From contig NZ_AUFF01000001.1 of the NCBI RefSeq assembly GCF_000426365.1, forward strand, positions 868,001-932,000: a stretch of DNA of 64,000 nt, given 5' to 3'. Of the stretch, positions 34,488 to 43,711 are shown piece after piece; within the stretch, counting starts at the first letter, position 1; every line of letters begins with the position of its first letter. Under the pieces are notes generated by a model. The model saw only the letters and a list, made by a program, of their open reading frames with translations, was not told the DNA's origin and did not search any database. Source of the stretch: Arenimonas composti TR7-09 = DSM 18010. Lineage in GTDB: Bacteria; Pseudomonadota; Gammaproteobacteria; Xanthomonadales; Xanthomonadaceae. Made by a program: the position numbers and the translations under genes.

Positions 34488-35179
34488 GCGTGCACCTCCC
34501 GCGGCGGATTGGCGTGGTCGTCGACGACGCGGCCGTCGCCGATGCGGATCGTGCGCCGGCAGTGCGCGGCGATGTCCGGTTCGTGGGTCACGACGACGAC
34601 GGTCTGGCCGCTGGCGTGCAGTTCGTCGAACAGCGCCATGATCTCCGCGGACGTGCGCGAGTCGAGATTGCCGGTGGGTTCGTCGGCGAGCAGGATCGAC
34701 GGCTTGCCGACCAGCGCGCGCGCCACCGCGACGCGCTGGCGCTGGCCGCCGGAGAGCTGGTTCGGCCGGTGGCCGAGGCGGTTGCCGAGGCCGACCTGCT
34801 CGAGCGCCCGCGTCGCCCGCGCCTGCCGCTCGGCGCGCGGGATGCCGCGGTAAACCAGCGGCTGCGCGACGTTGTCGAGCACCGTCAGCCGCGGCAGCAG
34901 GTGGAAGCTCTGGAACACGAAGCCGATCTCCTGGTTGCGCACGTGCGCCAGCTCGGTGTCGTTCATGTGCGAGGTGTCGCGGCCGTTGAGCACGTAACTG
35001 CCGGCGGTCGGCGAGTCGAGGCAGCCGATCAGGTTCATCAGCGTCGACTTGCCGCTGCCGGACGGGCCGATCAGGGCCACGTACTCGTTGGCGGCTATGT
35101 GCAGGTCGACCCCGGCGAGCGCGTGCACTTCCTCGTCGCCCATCCGGTAGACCTTGGTGATGCCGGTCAGGCGGATCAT
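34484..35179 (-). CDS. ABC transporter ATP-binding protein (LolD/MacB type)
   Basis: A 231-residue ATPase: Walker [10 protein letters not shown] at residues 38-46, signature LSGGQRQR, Walker [13 protein letters not shown] and the switch histidine in VVTHEPD. It is close to the LolD/MacB class that drives permeases of the adjacent type. 4-base overlaps link it to the adaptor gene upstream and the permease gene downstream. Confidence 0.95.
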   Translation of the reverse strand: MIRLTGITKVYRMGDEEVHALAGVDLHIAANEYVALIGPSGSGKSTLMNLIGCLDSPTAGSYVLNGRDTSHMNDTELAHVRNQEIGFVFQSFHLLPRLTVLDNVAQPLVYRGIPRAERQARATRALEQVGLGNRLGHRPNQLSGGQRQRVAVARALVGKPSILLADEPTGNLDSRTSAEIMALFDELHASGQTVVVVTHEPDIAAHCRRTIRIGDGRVVDDHANPPREVHA

Positions 35180-36426
35180 CCCTCGCCTTCCCCGGACGAC
35201 CTCTCCACGTTGGCGGTCTCTCCGTCCTCCGCTTCCCGGCCGGCGCGGGCGCCGCTTTCGCCGGCCCGGCGCGCGGTCACGCGCTCGCCCTCGAGCAGGG
35301 TGCGCAGGATGCGGCCCGGCCCGGTGATCACGCGATCGCCGGCCTGCAGGCCCGACGTGATCTGCTCCCAGCGGTCGTCCGACAGGCCGACCTCGACGAC
35401 GACCCGGCGGGCGCTGCCGTCGCGGTCGACCCAGACGAAGCGTTCGACCTTCTTCTCGTCGACCTCCTCGCTGCCGACCGCCTCGACCGGCACCGCCAGC
35501 ACGCGGCCGCCGTCGCCGAGGAAGATGTCGGCGCGGGCGCTCATGCCCGAACGCAGCACCAGGCCCGTCGGCTCCTCGAGTAGTGCGATCACCTCGTAGG
35601 TGCGTGCCTGCGCCTCCAGCGTCGGCGCCAGCGCGATGCGCGCGACCCGGCCCTTGATCGCGGTGTCGGGGAACGCCGTCGCGTAGACGTCGACCGCCTG
35701 CCCGACCTGGATGCGGGCGATATCGGCTTCGTCGACCTTCAGCTCGGCCTGGATCGCCGCGGTGTCCGCGATCGTCATCAGGCTGGCGCCGGCGAAGGCG
35801 TTCGTCGAGGCGATCGCGGTCTCGCCGATCTTGATCGGCAGGTCGACGATCGTGCCGGTGATCGGCGCGCGGATGTCGGTCTTGGCGAGCAGCTCGCGCG
35901 CCTCGCCGAGGATCGCGTCGGCGCGGCGCAGCGCTTCCTCGCTGCTCTGCAGCTCGACCCGGGCGAGGTCGCGGGCGTTGCGCAAGTCGTCGAACTCGCT
36001 CTGGCCGATCATCTGCCGCTCGCGCAGGCTCTCGCCGCGCTCGAGCTTCTTCTCGGCCAGCGCCAGCGCCAGCCGCTGCCGCTCGATGCTGATCACCGCC
36101 TGGCGGCGGCTGGCCTCCTCGCGCGCGATCGCATTGCGGTAGGTCTCCTGGTCGAGCGTCAGCAGCAGGTCGCCGGCCTGCACGTGATCGCCTTCGGCGA
36201 CGTGGATCGCGACGACCTTGGCCACCACCTCGGAGGTCAGCTTGACCTCCTGCAGGTAGGCGAGCACGCCGGAGGCCAGGATCGTCGGCCGCACGTCCTG
36301 CTCGGCGACGACGGCGATGTCGACTTCCTTGCCGGACTCGCCGCGCAGCTTCGACAGCGTGAACACCGTCACCAGCGCGGCGACGATCAGGGTGGCGACG
36401 AGCGCCTTCTTGGTGGTGGGCTTCAT
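35176..36426 (-). CDS. MacA-like periplasmic adaptor (HlyD/MFP family)
   Basis: A 416-residue adaptor anchored by an N-terminal helix ([19 protein letters not shown]), with a lipoyl-like half motif [22 protein letters not shown], a long alpha-hairpin (about residues 95-160), the second lipoyl half [21 protein letters not shown] and a beta-barrel domain. The C-terminal 30 residues are an acidic, Glu/Arg-rich tail. It would bridge the ABC permease to an outer-membrane TolC-like channel, which is not encoded here. Confidence 0.93.
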   Translation of the reverse strand: MKPTTKKALVATLIVAALVTVFTLSKLRGESGKEVDIAVVAEQDVRPTILASGVLAYLQEVKLTSEVVAKVVAIHVAEGDHVQAGDLLLTLDQETYRNAIAREEASRRQAVISIERQRLALALAEKKLERGESLRERQMIGQSEFDDLRNARDLARVELQSSEEALRRADAILGEARELLAKTDIRAPITGTIVDLPIKIGETAIASTNAFAGASLMTIADTAAIQAELKVDEADIARIQVGQAVDVYATAFPDTAIKGRVARIALAPTLEAQARTYEVIALLEEPTGLVLRSGMSARADIFLGDGGRVLAVPVEAVGSEEVDEKKVERFVWVDRDGSARRVVVEVGLSDDRWEQITSGLQAGDRVITGPGRILRTLLEGERVTARRAGESGARAGREAEDGETANVERSSGEGEG

Positions 36427-36451
36427 GCCGTCGAATTCCGTGTCGGATGCG

Positions 36452-37138
36452 TCAGAACGCCGCGATCAGCGCCCAGATGCCGTAGATCAGCACCGAGGGC
36501 AGCAGCACGACCGCCAGGGCGCCGCCCCAGCCGCCGCGGCTCCAGGTCTTCCAGCCGAGCGCGGCGAGGAACCAGGCCCACAGGTTCAGCAGGCTGAAAC
36601 CACGCGCCAGCCCGGCCCAGGGCGATTCGATCGGTACGTTCACCAGCAGCGGGTGCAGGTTCAGCAGTTGCAGGTCCTCCATCGGCGTGCGGTTGTCGCC
36701 GGTCAGCACGCCGACCGCGAGCACGATGCCGCCGATCGCCAGCGGCATCGACGACCACGCCGTCAGCGCCAGGCCCTGCATGAAGCCGACTTCGGTGCCG
36801 GTCACCTTGCCCGCGAGCAGGTAATACACCGCCATCAGCACGTACATCATCAGCATGAACACGCCGCCGAACAGCAGGCCGGCGGTGCCGGCGAAGGTCG
36901 GCGTCATGAACTGGCGGGCCGGTTCGAGGTCGGCGCGGCTGATCTCCGGGTTCGCCGCCAGCGCCTGCCGGATCGTGTTGTCGACGAACCAGTCGGCATC
37001 GACGGTGAAGAAGTACAGCGCCATCGCGCCCAGTACCAGGACCAGCACGGTCAGCAGCGGCACGACGAACGTCGGCCGTTCCCTCAGGTCGGCGAAGACC
37101 TTGGCCGGGTCCAGGAAGATGTTGATCAGGTGCGACAT
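36452..37138 (-). CDS. Yip1 domain membrane protein
   Basis: A 228-residue inner-membrane protein with five hydrophobic segments. The N-terminal HLINIFLDPAKVFADLRERPTFVVPLL is the opening typical of bacterial Yip1-domain proteins. The start at 37138 is 25 bases upstream of the adaptor gene's start region, and the two are on the same strand, so it is the promoter-proximal gene of the ABC efflux operon. Its function is unknown. Yip1 proteins repeatedly sit beside MacAB-like genes, which suggests an accessory membrane role. Confidence 0.88.
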   Translation of the reverse strand: MSHLINIFLDPAKVFADLRERPTFVVPLLTVLVLVLGAMALYFFTVDADWFVDNTIRQALAANPEISRADLEPARQFMTPTFAGTAGLLFGGVFMLMMYVLMAVYYLLAGKVTGTEVGFMQGLALTAWSSMPLAIGGIVLAVGVLTGDNRTPMEDLQLLNLHPLLVNVPIESPWAGLARGFSLLNLWAWFLAALGWKTWSRGGWGGALAVVLLPSVLIYGIWALIAAF

Positions 37139-37324
37139 GGGATCCCCTCGTTCTGTGAGCGCGGACGAATGGTAGGCGGTCCGCGTGCCGCCGTCGCGGC
37201 CGCGTGACGAAACGCCTGCCGAACGCGACGAATCACTCCGACGGGGCGATGGGGAAAAATGTGACCTCGGCGAGTTCGTCGCTGCGGTCGAGCGGCGACC
37301 GGGCCGAACCGGTCCGCACGGGCT

Positions 37325-37744
37325 TCACCGCCCGCGCCCTACACTCCCCGCATGCCGGTCCTCCCGCCGCCGCCCTGCGATCCTCGCCGTCAGCGCCAGG
37401 CCCGTCGCGAAGGCGGCATAGGCGAGCAGGCGCGAGCGCAGCGGCAGGTGGCGTTCGAAGCCCGGCATGAGGCGCCCGGGCACCACCCGGTAATCGACGG
37501 CGTAGGCGACCGCGGCGGTGCCGGCCGCGATGGCCAGCACCGGCGTCCGCGGGTGGCGGGCGCGCCAGGCCTCGAAGCCGCAGGCCCAGAACACCGACAT
37601 GGCGTGGTGGATCGCATAGCCGACCAGGGTGTGGCCCAGGTCGGGTGCGAGGCGGCGCGTCGCCGGCTCGCCCCAGACCCAATGACTGGTCGCGTTGGTG
37701 CCTGCCGCGGCGGCACCGCGATGGCGCCGGCTCAGCAGCGACAC
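37325..37744 (-). CDS. Conserved membrane protein of unknown function, start uncertain
   Basis: Codes for a protein with at least three hydrophobic segments (LGHTLVGYAIHHAMSVFWACGF, TPVLAIAAGTAAVAYAVDY, LLAYAAFATGLALTARI). The GTG at 37744 gives 139 residues, but it cuts into an obvious first membrane helix (SGTAASLLSTLAVSLL) whose coding continues upstream to about 37800 in the same frame with no ATG, GTG or TTG. Either a rare start codon is used or the 5' end has been altered. It is divergent from the SDR-DoxX gene. I do not recognise a named function. Confidence 0.65.
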   Translation of the reverse strand: MSLLSRRHRGAAAAGTNATSHWVWGEPATRRLAPDLGHTLVGYAIHHAMSVFWACGFEAWRARHPRTPVLAIAAGTAAVAYAVDYRVVPGRLMPGFERHLPLRSRLLAYAAFATGLALTARIAGRRREDRHAGSVGRGR

Positions 37745-37825
37745 CGCCAGCGTCGACAGCAGGCTCGCGGCCGTGCCTGAGACGAGCGCCCGACGCCCGA
37801 TGGTGCGCCAGCCGGGAGCGCCGGG

Positions 37826-39103
37826 ATGAGGGTGCTGGTCACCGGCGCGACCGGCCTGATCGGTGCGGCGATCGTCGACGGGCTGCGCGCCCGCGGCGAC
37901 GCGGTGATCGCCGCGGTGCGCGACCCGGGCGCGGCGCGGTCGCGCTGGCCCGGCATCGACACGGTCGCGGTCGATTTCGCCGTCGACCTCTCGCCCGTCG
38001 CCTGGCAGCCGCGGCTGGCCGGCGCCGATGCGGTGGTCAACGCGGTCGGGACGTTCGTCGCGCACGGCAAGGACTCCTTCGAAGCGGTGCACGCGGTCGC
38101 CCCGCGCGCCCTGTTCGCAGCCTGCGAGGCCGCCGGTGTAGCGCGGGTGATCCAGATCTCGGCGCTGGGAGCGGACGCCGGCGCGGACGTCGCCTTCCAG
38201 CGCAGCAAGGCGCTCGCCGACGAGGCCCTGCTGGCCTCGCCGCTGACCGCGACGGTGCTGCGTCCGTCGCTGGTGTACGCGCCCGACGGCGCCAGCAGCG
38301 CGATGTTCCTGGCCTGGTCGACGCTGCCGTGGCTGCCGCTCCCCGGCGACGGCCGGCAACGCATCCAGCCGGTCGTGCTCGATGACGTGGTCGCCGCGGT
38401 GCTGGCGGCGCTCGATGCGGAGCATCCGCCGCGCTGCGTCGACGTCGTCGGGCCGCGCGCCACGACCTTGCGCGACTACCTCGCGACGCTGCGCCGGGCG
38501 CTGGGGCTGCCGCCCGCGCGCGTCCTGCCGGTTCCCCGGCCGCTGCTGCGGGCCGCGGTGGCGCTGAGCCCGCCGCGCCTCGCCAGTCCGGACGCGCTGG
38601 CGATGCTGGACCGCGGCAACCACGCGGATCCGTCGCCGTTGACGGCGCTGCTGGGCAGGCCGCCGCAACCCGTCGAAAAAGCGATCCCGCCGGGCCAGGC
38701 CGCCTCCCTGCGCCGCGCCGCCCGCCTGCGCTGGACGCTGCCGCCGCTGCGCTGGACGGTCGCGCTCGTGTGGCTGTGGACGGCGGCGGTGTCGTTCGGC
38801 CTGTACCCACCCGCGGACAGCCTGGCCCTGCTCGCCCGCGTCGACCTGCACGGATTCCCCGCCCTGGTCGCGCTGTACGGCGCCGCCGCGCTGGACGCCG
38901 GGATCGGGCTGGCGCTGCTGCGCCGACGCCGGGCGCGCGCGCTGTACCGGCTGCAGATCGCGGTGATCCTCGCCTACACCGTGCTGGTCACGGTGTTCTT
39001 GCCGGAATTCTGGCTGCATCCCTACGGGCCGATCAGCAAGAACCTGCCACTGCTCGCCGCCCTGCTGGTGCTGCACGAACTCGATACCGTGGAGGCGCGC
39101 TGA
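37826..39103 (+). CDS. Fusion of NAD(P)-binding SDR/epimerase domain and DoxX-like membrane domain
   Basis: A 425-residue two-part protein. Residues 1-290 form an atypical extended SDR domain (VTGATGLIGAAI cofactor loop at 5-16, then VVNAVGTFVAHG and VLRPSLVYAPDG). Residues 305-425 contain four hydrophobic helices like DoxX/DUF4267 proteins. SDR-DoxX-like fusions are known in databases but no function is established. It overlaps the DUF2269 gene by one base (TGATG), so the two are likely made together and may act as a membrane redox unit. Confidence 0.85.
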   Translation: MRVLVTGATGLIGAAIVDGLRARGDAVIAAVRDPGAARSRWPGIDTVAVDFAVDLSPVAWQPRLAGADAVVNAVGTFVAHGKDSFEAVHAVAPRALFAACEAAGVARVIQISALGADAGADVAFQRSKALADEALLASPLTATVLRPSLVYAPDGASSAMFLAWSTLPWLPLPGDGRQRIQPVVLDDVVAAVLAALDAEHPPRCVDVVGPRATTLRDYLATLRRALGLPPARVLPVPRPLLRAAVALSPPRLASPDALAMLDRGNHADPSPLTALLGRPPQPVEKAIPPGQAASLRRAARLRWTLPPLRWTVALVWLWTAAVSFGLYPPADSLALLARVDLHGFPALVALYGAAALDAGIGLALLRRRRARALYRLQIAVILAYTVLVTVFLPEFWLHPYGPISKNLPLLAALLVLHELDTVEAR

Positions 39104-39564
39104 TGGACATCCTGGTCGTCAAGTGGCTGCACGTGCTGTCGTCGACGCTGCTCTTCGGCACCGGCATCGGCAGCGCGTTCTACCTGCTGCTCGCCAGCTT
39201 GCGCGGGGAAGCCCGCACCGTGGCGCTCGTCGCCACCTGGGTCGTACGCGCGGACTGGCTGTTCACCGCGACGACGGTGCTGATTCAGCCCTTGACCGGC
39301 ATCTACCTCGCCGCCCGCATCGGCTATCCGCTCGATGCCCCGTGGCTGCGGACATCGCTGTGGCTCTACGCGTTCGCGGTCGCCTGCTGGCTGCCGGTGG
39401 TGTGGCTGCAGATCCGCATGCGCGACGCCGCCGTCGCCGCCGACCGGGACGGTGCGCCGCTGCCACCGGCCTATTTCCGCCTGTTCCGCGCCTGGATCGC
39501 GCTCGGAGTGCCGGCCTTCGCGGCGTTCCTGGCGATCTTCGGGCTCATGATCGCGAGACCCTAG
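39103..39564 (+). CDS. DUF2269 family integral membrane protein
   Basis: A 153-residue protein with four membrane helices. KWLHVLSSTLLFGTGIGSAFYLL at the N-terminus (with an H in the first helix) and FRAWIALGVPAFAAFLAIFGLMI at the end are characteristic of DUF2269. It is translationally coupled to the SDR-DoxX fusion. Its 3' end overlaps by 20 bases the 3' end of the convergent gene on the other strand. Confidence 0.87.
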   Translation: MDILVVKWLHVLSSTLLFGTGIGSAFYLLLASLRGEARTVALVATWVVRADWLFTATTVLIQPLTGIYLAARIGYPLDAPWLRTSLWLYAFAVACWLPVVWLQIRMRDAAVAADRDGAPLPPAYFRLFRAWIALGVPAFAAFLAIFGLMIARP

Positions 39565-40069
39565 ACGCCGCCAGGCATGTGCGGAACTCCAGCAGCGCCG
39601 GCAACAGCACCAGCAGCAGCGCCGGTGCCAGCCACATCGCCCACACCCCCGGCCGCAATGCCGGCTCGCGCAGTGCGAAACCGTGAGGCGCCTGCAGGTT
39701 CATGCCGGCGAGGATGGCCAGCGCCACCGGCGCCGCCGCGTCGAGGACGCTGTGCACATGCTGTTCGAGCGGACCGATCTCGCGCCGGCCCCAGGCGGTA
39801 CTGGTGTCGCGCCAAGCGACGACGGCGTGCGCGACGACCAGCCCGGCGCTGATCCACAGCAGCGTGCGCGAGGGCTCGCAGGCCAGCCACAGCAGCACGC
39901 CTCCACCGATGAGCGCCAGCTGCAGCAGGTGCAGGCGCGACTCGGCCAGCCCGGACGTGTGCGCGATGGCGGTGCGCCGGTGGATGCGGAAATCGGCGAA
40001 ACCGGCGATCAGCCAGCACAGGTAGGCGGCATAGGCGGCGAAGGCGGTGCTGTCGGTGTAAGCGAGCAT
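39545..40069 (-). CDS. Membrane protein of unknown function
   Basis: A 174-residue protein with four hydrophobic segments and conserved-looking polar positions between them (ADFRIHRRTAIAHTSGLAESRLHLLQL; GPLEQHVHSVLDAAAP). The several histidines near membrane borders would be compatible with a diheme or metal-binding membrane protein, but no recognised motif is present. ATG at 40069 begins MLAYTDSTAF. The open frame extends further up but without membrane character. I do not recognise the family. Confidence 0.7.
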   Translation of the reverse strand: MLAYTDSTAFAAYAAYLCWLIAGFADFRIHRRTAIAHTSGLAESRLHLLQLALIGGGVLLWLACEPSRTLLWISAGLVVAHAVVAWRDTSTAWGRREIGPLEQHVHSVLDAAAPVALAILAGMNLQAPHGFALREPALRPGVWAMWLAPALLLVLLPALLEFRTCLAASRVSRS

Positions 40070-40239
40070 GGAGGCGGCGGTGGAACGCGGGAGGGTCCAT
40101 TGTCGCCTCCGGGCGTGAGCACGTCGTGCCCGGAACACAGGATGTACGGGGTACGAGGCAGGAGGTAGGTGTCGCTGTCGGCACGTCAATGGTCTTCGGT
40201 AGCATCGGCGGCAGCGCCGTCCTGCCCATTCCCTCGAAC

Positions 40240-40872
40240 ATGAAATACCTGCTGGCGATCTTCGACCTCGACGGCACTCTCGCCGACAGCTTCCCGTTCT
40301 TCCTGAGCGCGCAGCACCGCCTGGCGGACAAGTACGGCTTCGCCAGGATCGCCGCCGACGAGGTCGAGGCGGCGCGACGCAAGCCGGTGTCGCAGCTGAT
40401 CCGCGAGAGCGGGCTACCGGTGTGGAAGCTGGCGCGGGTGGCCGCGGATTTCCGGACGATGATGCGCGACGCCGACGGCATCGCGCCTTTCCCCGGCGTA
40501 CCGGACATGCTGGCGGCGCTGCAGCAGGCGGGCATCGTGCTCGCGCTGGTCACCTCGAACTCGCGCGAGAACGCGCGCCGCGTGCTCGGCGAACGCGATT
40601 TCTCCCGTTTCACCCATGTCGACTGCGGCATGTCGATCCTCGGCAAGCGGCCGCGCCTGCGCCGGCTTGTGCGCGCCGCCGGCGTGAGTCCGCGGCAGGC
40701 GATCTACATCGGCGACCAGGACAGCGACGGCGACGCCGCACGTGGCGAGGGCCTGGCCTTCGGCGCGGTCGGCTGGGGCTATGCGGCGCCGGAGATCCTG
40801 CGCGCGGGTGGGCCGGATCATGAATTCGCCACGGTCGCCGACATCGGCATCACGCTGCTCGGGGAGTCGTAG
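40240..40872 (+). CDS. HAD family phosphatase (Gph-like)
   Basis: A 210-residue haloacid dehalogenase-superfamily hydrolase. Motif I is D9-L-D11-G-T (FDLDGTLADS), motif II is the serine in VTSNSRE, motif III the lysine in LGKRPRL, and motif IV the acidic pair IGDQDSDGDAA. The helical cap lies between motifs I and II, as in phosphoglycolate phosphatase-type members. The substrate is not predictable. ATG at 40240 gives the standard MKYLLAIFDLDGTL, although no clear ribosome site precedes it. Confidence 0.9.
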   Translation: MKYLLAIFDLDGTLADSFPFFLSAQHRLADKYGFARIAADEVEAARRKPVSQLIRESGLPVWKLARVAADFRTMMRDADGIAPFPGVPDMLAALQQAGIVLALVTSNSRENARRVLGERDFSRFTHVDCGMSILGKRPRLRRLVRAAGVSPRQAIYIGDQDSDGDAARGEGLAFGAVGWGYAAPEILRAGGPDHEFATVADIGITLLGES

Positions 40873-40935
40873 ACCGTGCATTGACGCGGCGGCGCGGAAA
40901 CTTCGCCGAAACGCCATCCGGCGTCCGGAGGGGAT

Positions 40936-42300
40936 ATGGAAACTCGCACGCGCTGGGCTCTGCTGATCGCGGGAGCGGTCGTGCTCGTCGCCTGCGCGTC
41001 GCCGAAGCTGACCGATGATCCGGCGGTCGGTCGCGCCGAACTCGAACCGGTGTTCCCGGCGGGTTACGGTCCCGATCCGGTGCTGCCGGAACCCGAGCGG
41101 CGGTGGTTCCCGACGGTGAACATCGCCGAGGTCGTCGGCTGGGGCCCGGGCGAGCAGCCGACCTCGGGCCAGGGCCTGGTCGTCAGCGCCTTCGCCCGCG
41201 AGCTCGACCATCCGCGCTGGCTCTACGTGCTGCCGAACGGCGACGTGCTGGTTGCCGAAACCGCCGCGCCGCCGCGCGATCCCGAGGCGTCCCCTGGCGG
41301 TGTGCGCGGCTGGTTCACCCAGCGCGGCATGAAGAAGGCCGGCGCCGCGGTGGCGAGCGCCGACCGCATCACCCTGCTGCGCGACGCCGACGGCGACGGC
41401 ATCGCCGAGGTGCGCAGCCCCTTCATCGACGAAGGCCTGGATTCGCCGTTCGGCATGGCCCTGGTCGGCAACCGCTTCTTCGTCGCCAATGCCGACGCGA
41501 TCGTCGAATACGGCTACGACGAGGGCGACCTGCGCGCCCGCGGCAGCGGCCGCCGCCTCGCCGCCCTGCCGGCCGGCCGCAACCATCACTGGACCAAGAG
41601 CCTGCTCGCCTCGGCCGACGGCCGCACGCTCTACGTCGGCGTCGGCAGCAACAGCAACATCGCCGAGCACGGCATCGGCGAGGAGCGCAACCGCGCCGCG
41701 ATCCTCGCCGTCGACACCACGACCGGGGCCGCGCGGGTGTACGCCAGCGGCCTGCGCAACCCGGTCGGCATCGCCTGGAACCCGGCCAACGGCGAACTCT
41801 GGACCTCGGTCAACGAGCGCGACGAACTCGGCGACGACCTGGTGCCCGACTACATGACCTCGGTGCGCGAGGGCGACTTCTTCGGCTGGCCCTACAGCTA
41901 CTACGGCCAGCACGTCGACACCCGCGTGCAGCCGCAGCGCCCGGAACTGGTCGCTGCCGCCCGCCGCCCCGACTATGCGCTCGGCGCCCACTCCGCCTCG
42001 CTGGGGCTGACGTTCTACGACCACGACCGCCTCGGCGAGCGCTTCCGCGGCGGCGCCTTCGTCGGCCAGCACGGTTCCTGGAACCGCGAGACGCCGGCCG
42101 GTTACCGGGTGATCTTCGTGCCCTTCGCCGACGGCCGGCCGGCGGGGCCGCCGGAACCAGTGATGGCCGGCTTCCTCGACGAGGACGGCCGTGCCCGCGG
42201 GCGTCCGGTCGGCGTCGCGGTCGCCGGCGACGGGGCGCTGCTGGTCGCCGACGACGTCGGCGACACGATCTGGCGGCTCAGTCCGTCGGCGCGGCGCTGA
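40936..42300 (+). CDS. PQQ-dependent sugar (L-sorbosone-type) dehydrogenase, lipoprotein
   Basis: A 454-residue secreted enzyme with a six-bladed propeller like soluble glucose and sorbosone dehydrogenases. A lipobox LVAC with C20 predicts membrane anchoring. Recognisable blade segments are DHPRWLYVLPNGDVLVAET, RNHHWTKSLLAS, SGLRNPVGIAWNPANGELWTSVNERDELGDDLVPDY and GQHGSWNR, the latter three typical of the sorbosone dehydrogenase branch. The cofactor would be periplasmic PQQ, and PQQ synthesis genes are not in the window. GGAGGGG precedes the ATG. Confidence 0.9.
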   Translation: METRTRWALLIAGAVVLVACASPKLTDDPAVGRAELEPVFPAGYGPDPVLPEPERRWFPTVNIAEVVGWGPGEQPTSGQGLVVSAFARELDHPRWLYVLPNGDVLVAETAAPPRDPEASPGGVRGWFTQRGMKKAGAAVASADRITLLRDADGDGIAEVRSPFIDEGLDSPFGMALVGNRFFVANADAIVEYGYDEGDLRARGSGRRLAALPAGRNHHWTKSLLASADGRTLYVGVGSNSNIAEHGIGEERNRAAILAVDTTTGAARVYASGLRNPVGIAWNPANGELWTSVNERDELGDDLVPDYMTSVREGDFFGWPYSYYGQHVDTRVQPQRPELVAAARRPDYALGAHSASLGLTFYDHDRLGERFRGGAFVGQHGSWNRETPAGYRVIFVPFADGRPAGPPEPVMAGFLDEDGRARGRPVGVAVAGDGALLVADDVGDTIWRLSPSARR

Positions 42301-42316
42301 GCATCCGATCCAGAAC

Positions 42317-42352
42317 CTGCTGCGCGGCCCGCGCCGACCGGGCGCGCAGCAG
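42317..42352. terminator. Possible hairpin between convergent genes
   Basis: CTGCTGCGCG and its exact complement around a 16-base GC-rich loop, without a T tract. It is a weak terminator candidate for the dehydrogenase gene. Confidence 0.35.
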
Positions 42353-42369
42353 TCCGGGCGACGACGCCG

Positions 42370-43149
42370 TCAGTGGAAGCGATAGTCGACCGGCACGAGC
42401 TCTTCGGCGACGGTGACGCCGGCCTGGTTGGCGAGCGTCACCACGACGGCGTCGAGCGGCCCCGCTTCACCGATCTCGAACCAGCGCCGCGCCGAGCCCA
42501 CCCCGTTCACCGGCGTTTCGCTCGGCGCGTAGCCGCCGCGCAGCGTCGTCACCGGCACCACCCAGAGGCTCAGGCCGCGCTCGGAGTCGACCACGTACGA
42601 CACGTCGACCTGCACCGCCGTGCCGGCGGCGAGGCTGGCGCCGCCCGACGGCGGATCGAAGCGCACGTCGACGATGCGGGCGCCGACGCCGTCCTGCTGC
42701 AGGCGACGCGTTTCCGCATCCATCTCGCAGCGCCAGGCGGCCGGCACGAAGAGTTCGGCGCGCCGCCGGTTGTCGGCGTCCTGCAGCAGCAGGCGCAGCT
42801 GCGTGACTTCGCCTTCGCCGGCCGGTGCGCACCAGCGCCGCACGACGTGTTCGCCGGGCACGATGTCGAACGGTGACGGCTCGTAGGTCGAGCGTTCCAG
42901 GCCGTCGAGCTGCACCCACAGCCGCAGGCGTTTCCGCGGCCGGCTCATCCGGTAGCGGATCGTCGCGGTGACCTGCTCGCCGGTCGTCAGCACGCCGCCC
43001 GGTGGCGGCTGAAGCTGGACGTCGAGGACGGTGAAGTCGCTGCCGCCGTCGTCCGCCGCGGCTTCGCGGGCGCGCCGCCAGAGCACGAAGCCGGCGATCA
43101 GCAGGACGGCGCCGGCAGCGGCGGCGAGGATCAGCAACAGCAGGGTCAT
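42370..43149 (-). CDS. Membrane-anchored protein with two repeated beta-sandwich-like domains
   Basis: A 259-residue protein of unknown function. An N-terminal membrane helix (MTLLLLILAAAAGAVLLIAGFVLW) is followed by two similar domains. The first starts FTVLDVQLQPPPGGVLTTGEQVTATIRYRM and the second ARIVDVRFDPPSGGASLAAGTAVQVDVSYVV, each ending in RLWV/LWVV strands. This indicates an internal duplication of an Ig-like or C2-like fold. GGAGA precedes the ATG at 43149. It is on the same strand as, and 13 bases behind, the DUF924 gene. Confidence 0.75.
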   Translation of the reverse strand: MTLLLLILAAAAGAVLLIAGFVLWRRAREAAADDGGSDFTVLDVQLQPPPGGVLTTGEQVTATIRYRMSRPRKRLRLWVQLDGLERSTYEPSPFDIVPGEHVVRRWCAPAGEGEVTQLRLLLQDADNRRRAELFVPAAWRCEMDAETRRLQQDGVGARIVDVRFDPPSGGASLAAGTAVQVDVSYVVDSERGLSLWVVPVTTLRGGYAPSETPVNGVGSARRWFEIGEAGPLDAVVVTLANQAGVTVAEELVPVDYRFH

Positions 43150-43162
43150 GCGGTCTCCGGGT

Positions 43163-43711
43163 TCAGAACGACGAGCCCGGAGTCTGCAGGAACTCGAGTT
43201 CGCCGGGCGTGCTTTCGCGGCCGAGGATGGCATTGCGGTGCGGATAGCGGCCGAAGCGGTCGACGATCGCCCGGTGCCGCCGTTCGAAGTCCAGGTTCAC
43301 CGGCGGCGTGTGCTCGCCGAACAGGCGCTCGGCGGTTTCGTGGATGCGTGGCGACTCGCTGTGCATGTACGGCATCAGCAGGAAGGCACGCTCCTGCGGC
43401 GACAGCGCCGCGAGCGCACCGCCGGCCACTGCTTCCTGCGCGAGCACCAGCGCGACCACGTCGTTGGCGAAGGCCGCCGGCGTGCCGCGCCCGAGGTTGC
43501 GCGAGAACTGGTCGAGCACGATCACTTCCGCCAGGCGGCCACGCGGTGTCGTGCGCCAGTCCGCGAGTTCGCCGCGGGCGGCCGCGGCCAGGGTCGCCGC
43601 GAAGCGTTCGCCGATCGCGGCATCGAATGCGGGATCCACCGCGAACCACTGCGCCGGCGACGACTCTTCGAACCAGAAGCGCAGCACCTCCGCGGCGGTC
43701 GCGATCGCCAT
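43163..43711 (-). CDS. DUF924 family protein
   Basis: A 182-residue TPR-like helical protein of the DUF924 family. The diagnostic parts are VLRFWFEESSPAQWFAVDPAFD at the N-terminus, VIVLDQFSRNLGRGTPAAFAND in the middle and FLLMPYMHSES near residue 110. The biochemical role is unknown. Its ATG overlaps the stop of the SRPBCC gene by one base (TGATG), so they are made together. Confidence 0.93.
   Translation of the reverse strand: MAIATAAEVLRFWFEESSPAQWFAVDPAFDAAIGERFAATLAAAARGELADWRTTPRGRLAEVIVLDQFSRNLGRGTPAAFANDVVALVLAQEAVAGGALAALSPQERAFLLMPYMHSESPRIHETAERLFGEHTPPVNLDFERRHRAIVDRFGRYPHRNAILGRESTPGELEFLQTPGSSF

Noticed and set aside
37139-37324. Short plus-strand frames in the spacer before the uncertain membrane gene
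   Set aside because: They are under 90 codons, low complexity and without ribosome sites. I see nothing else there beyond ordinary sequence.
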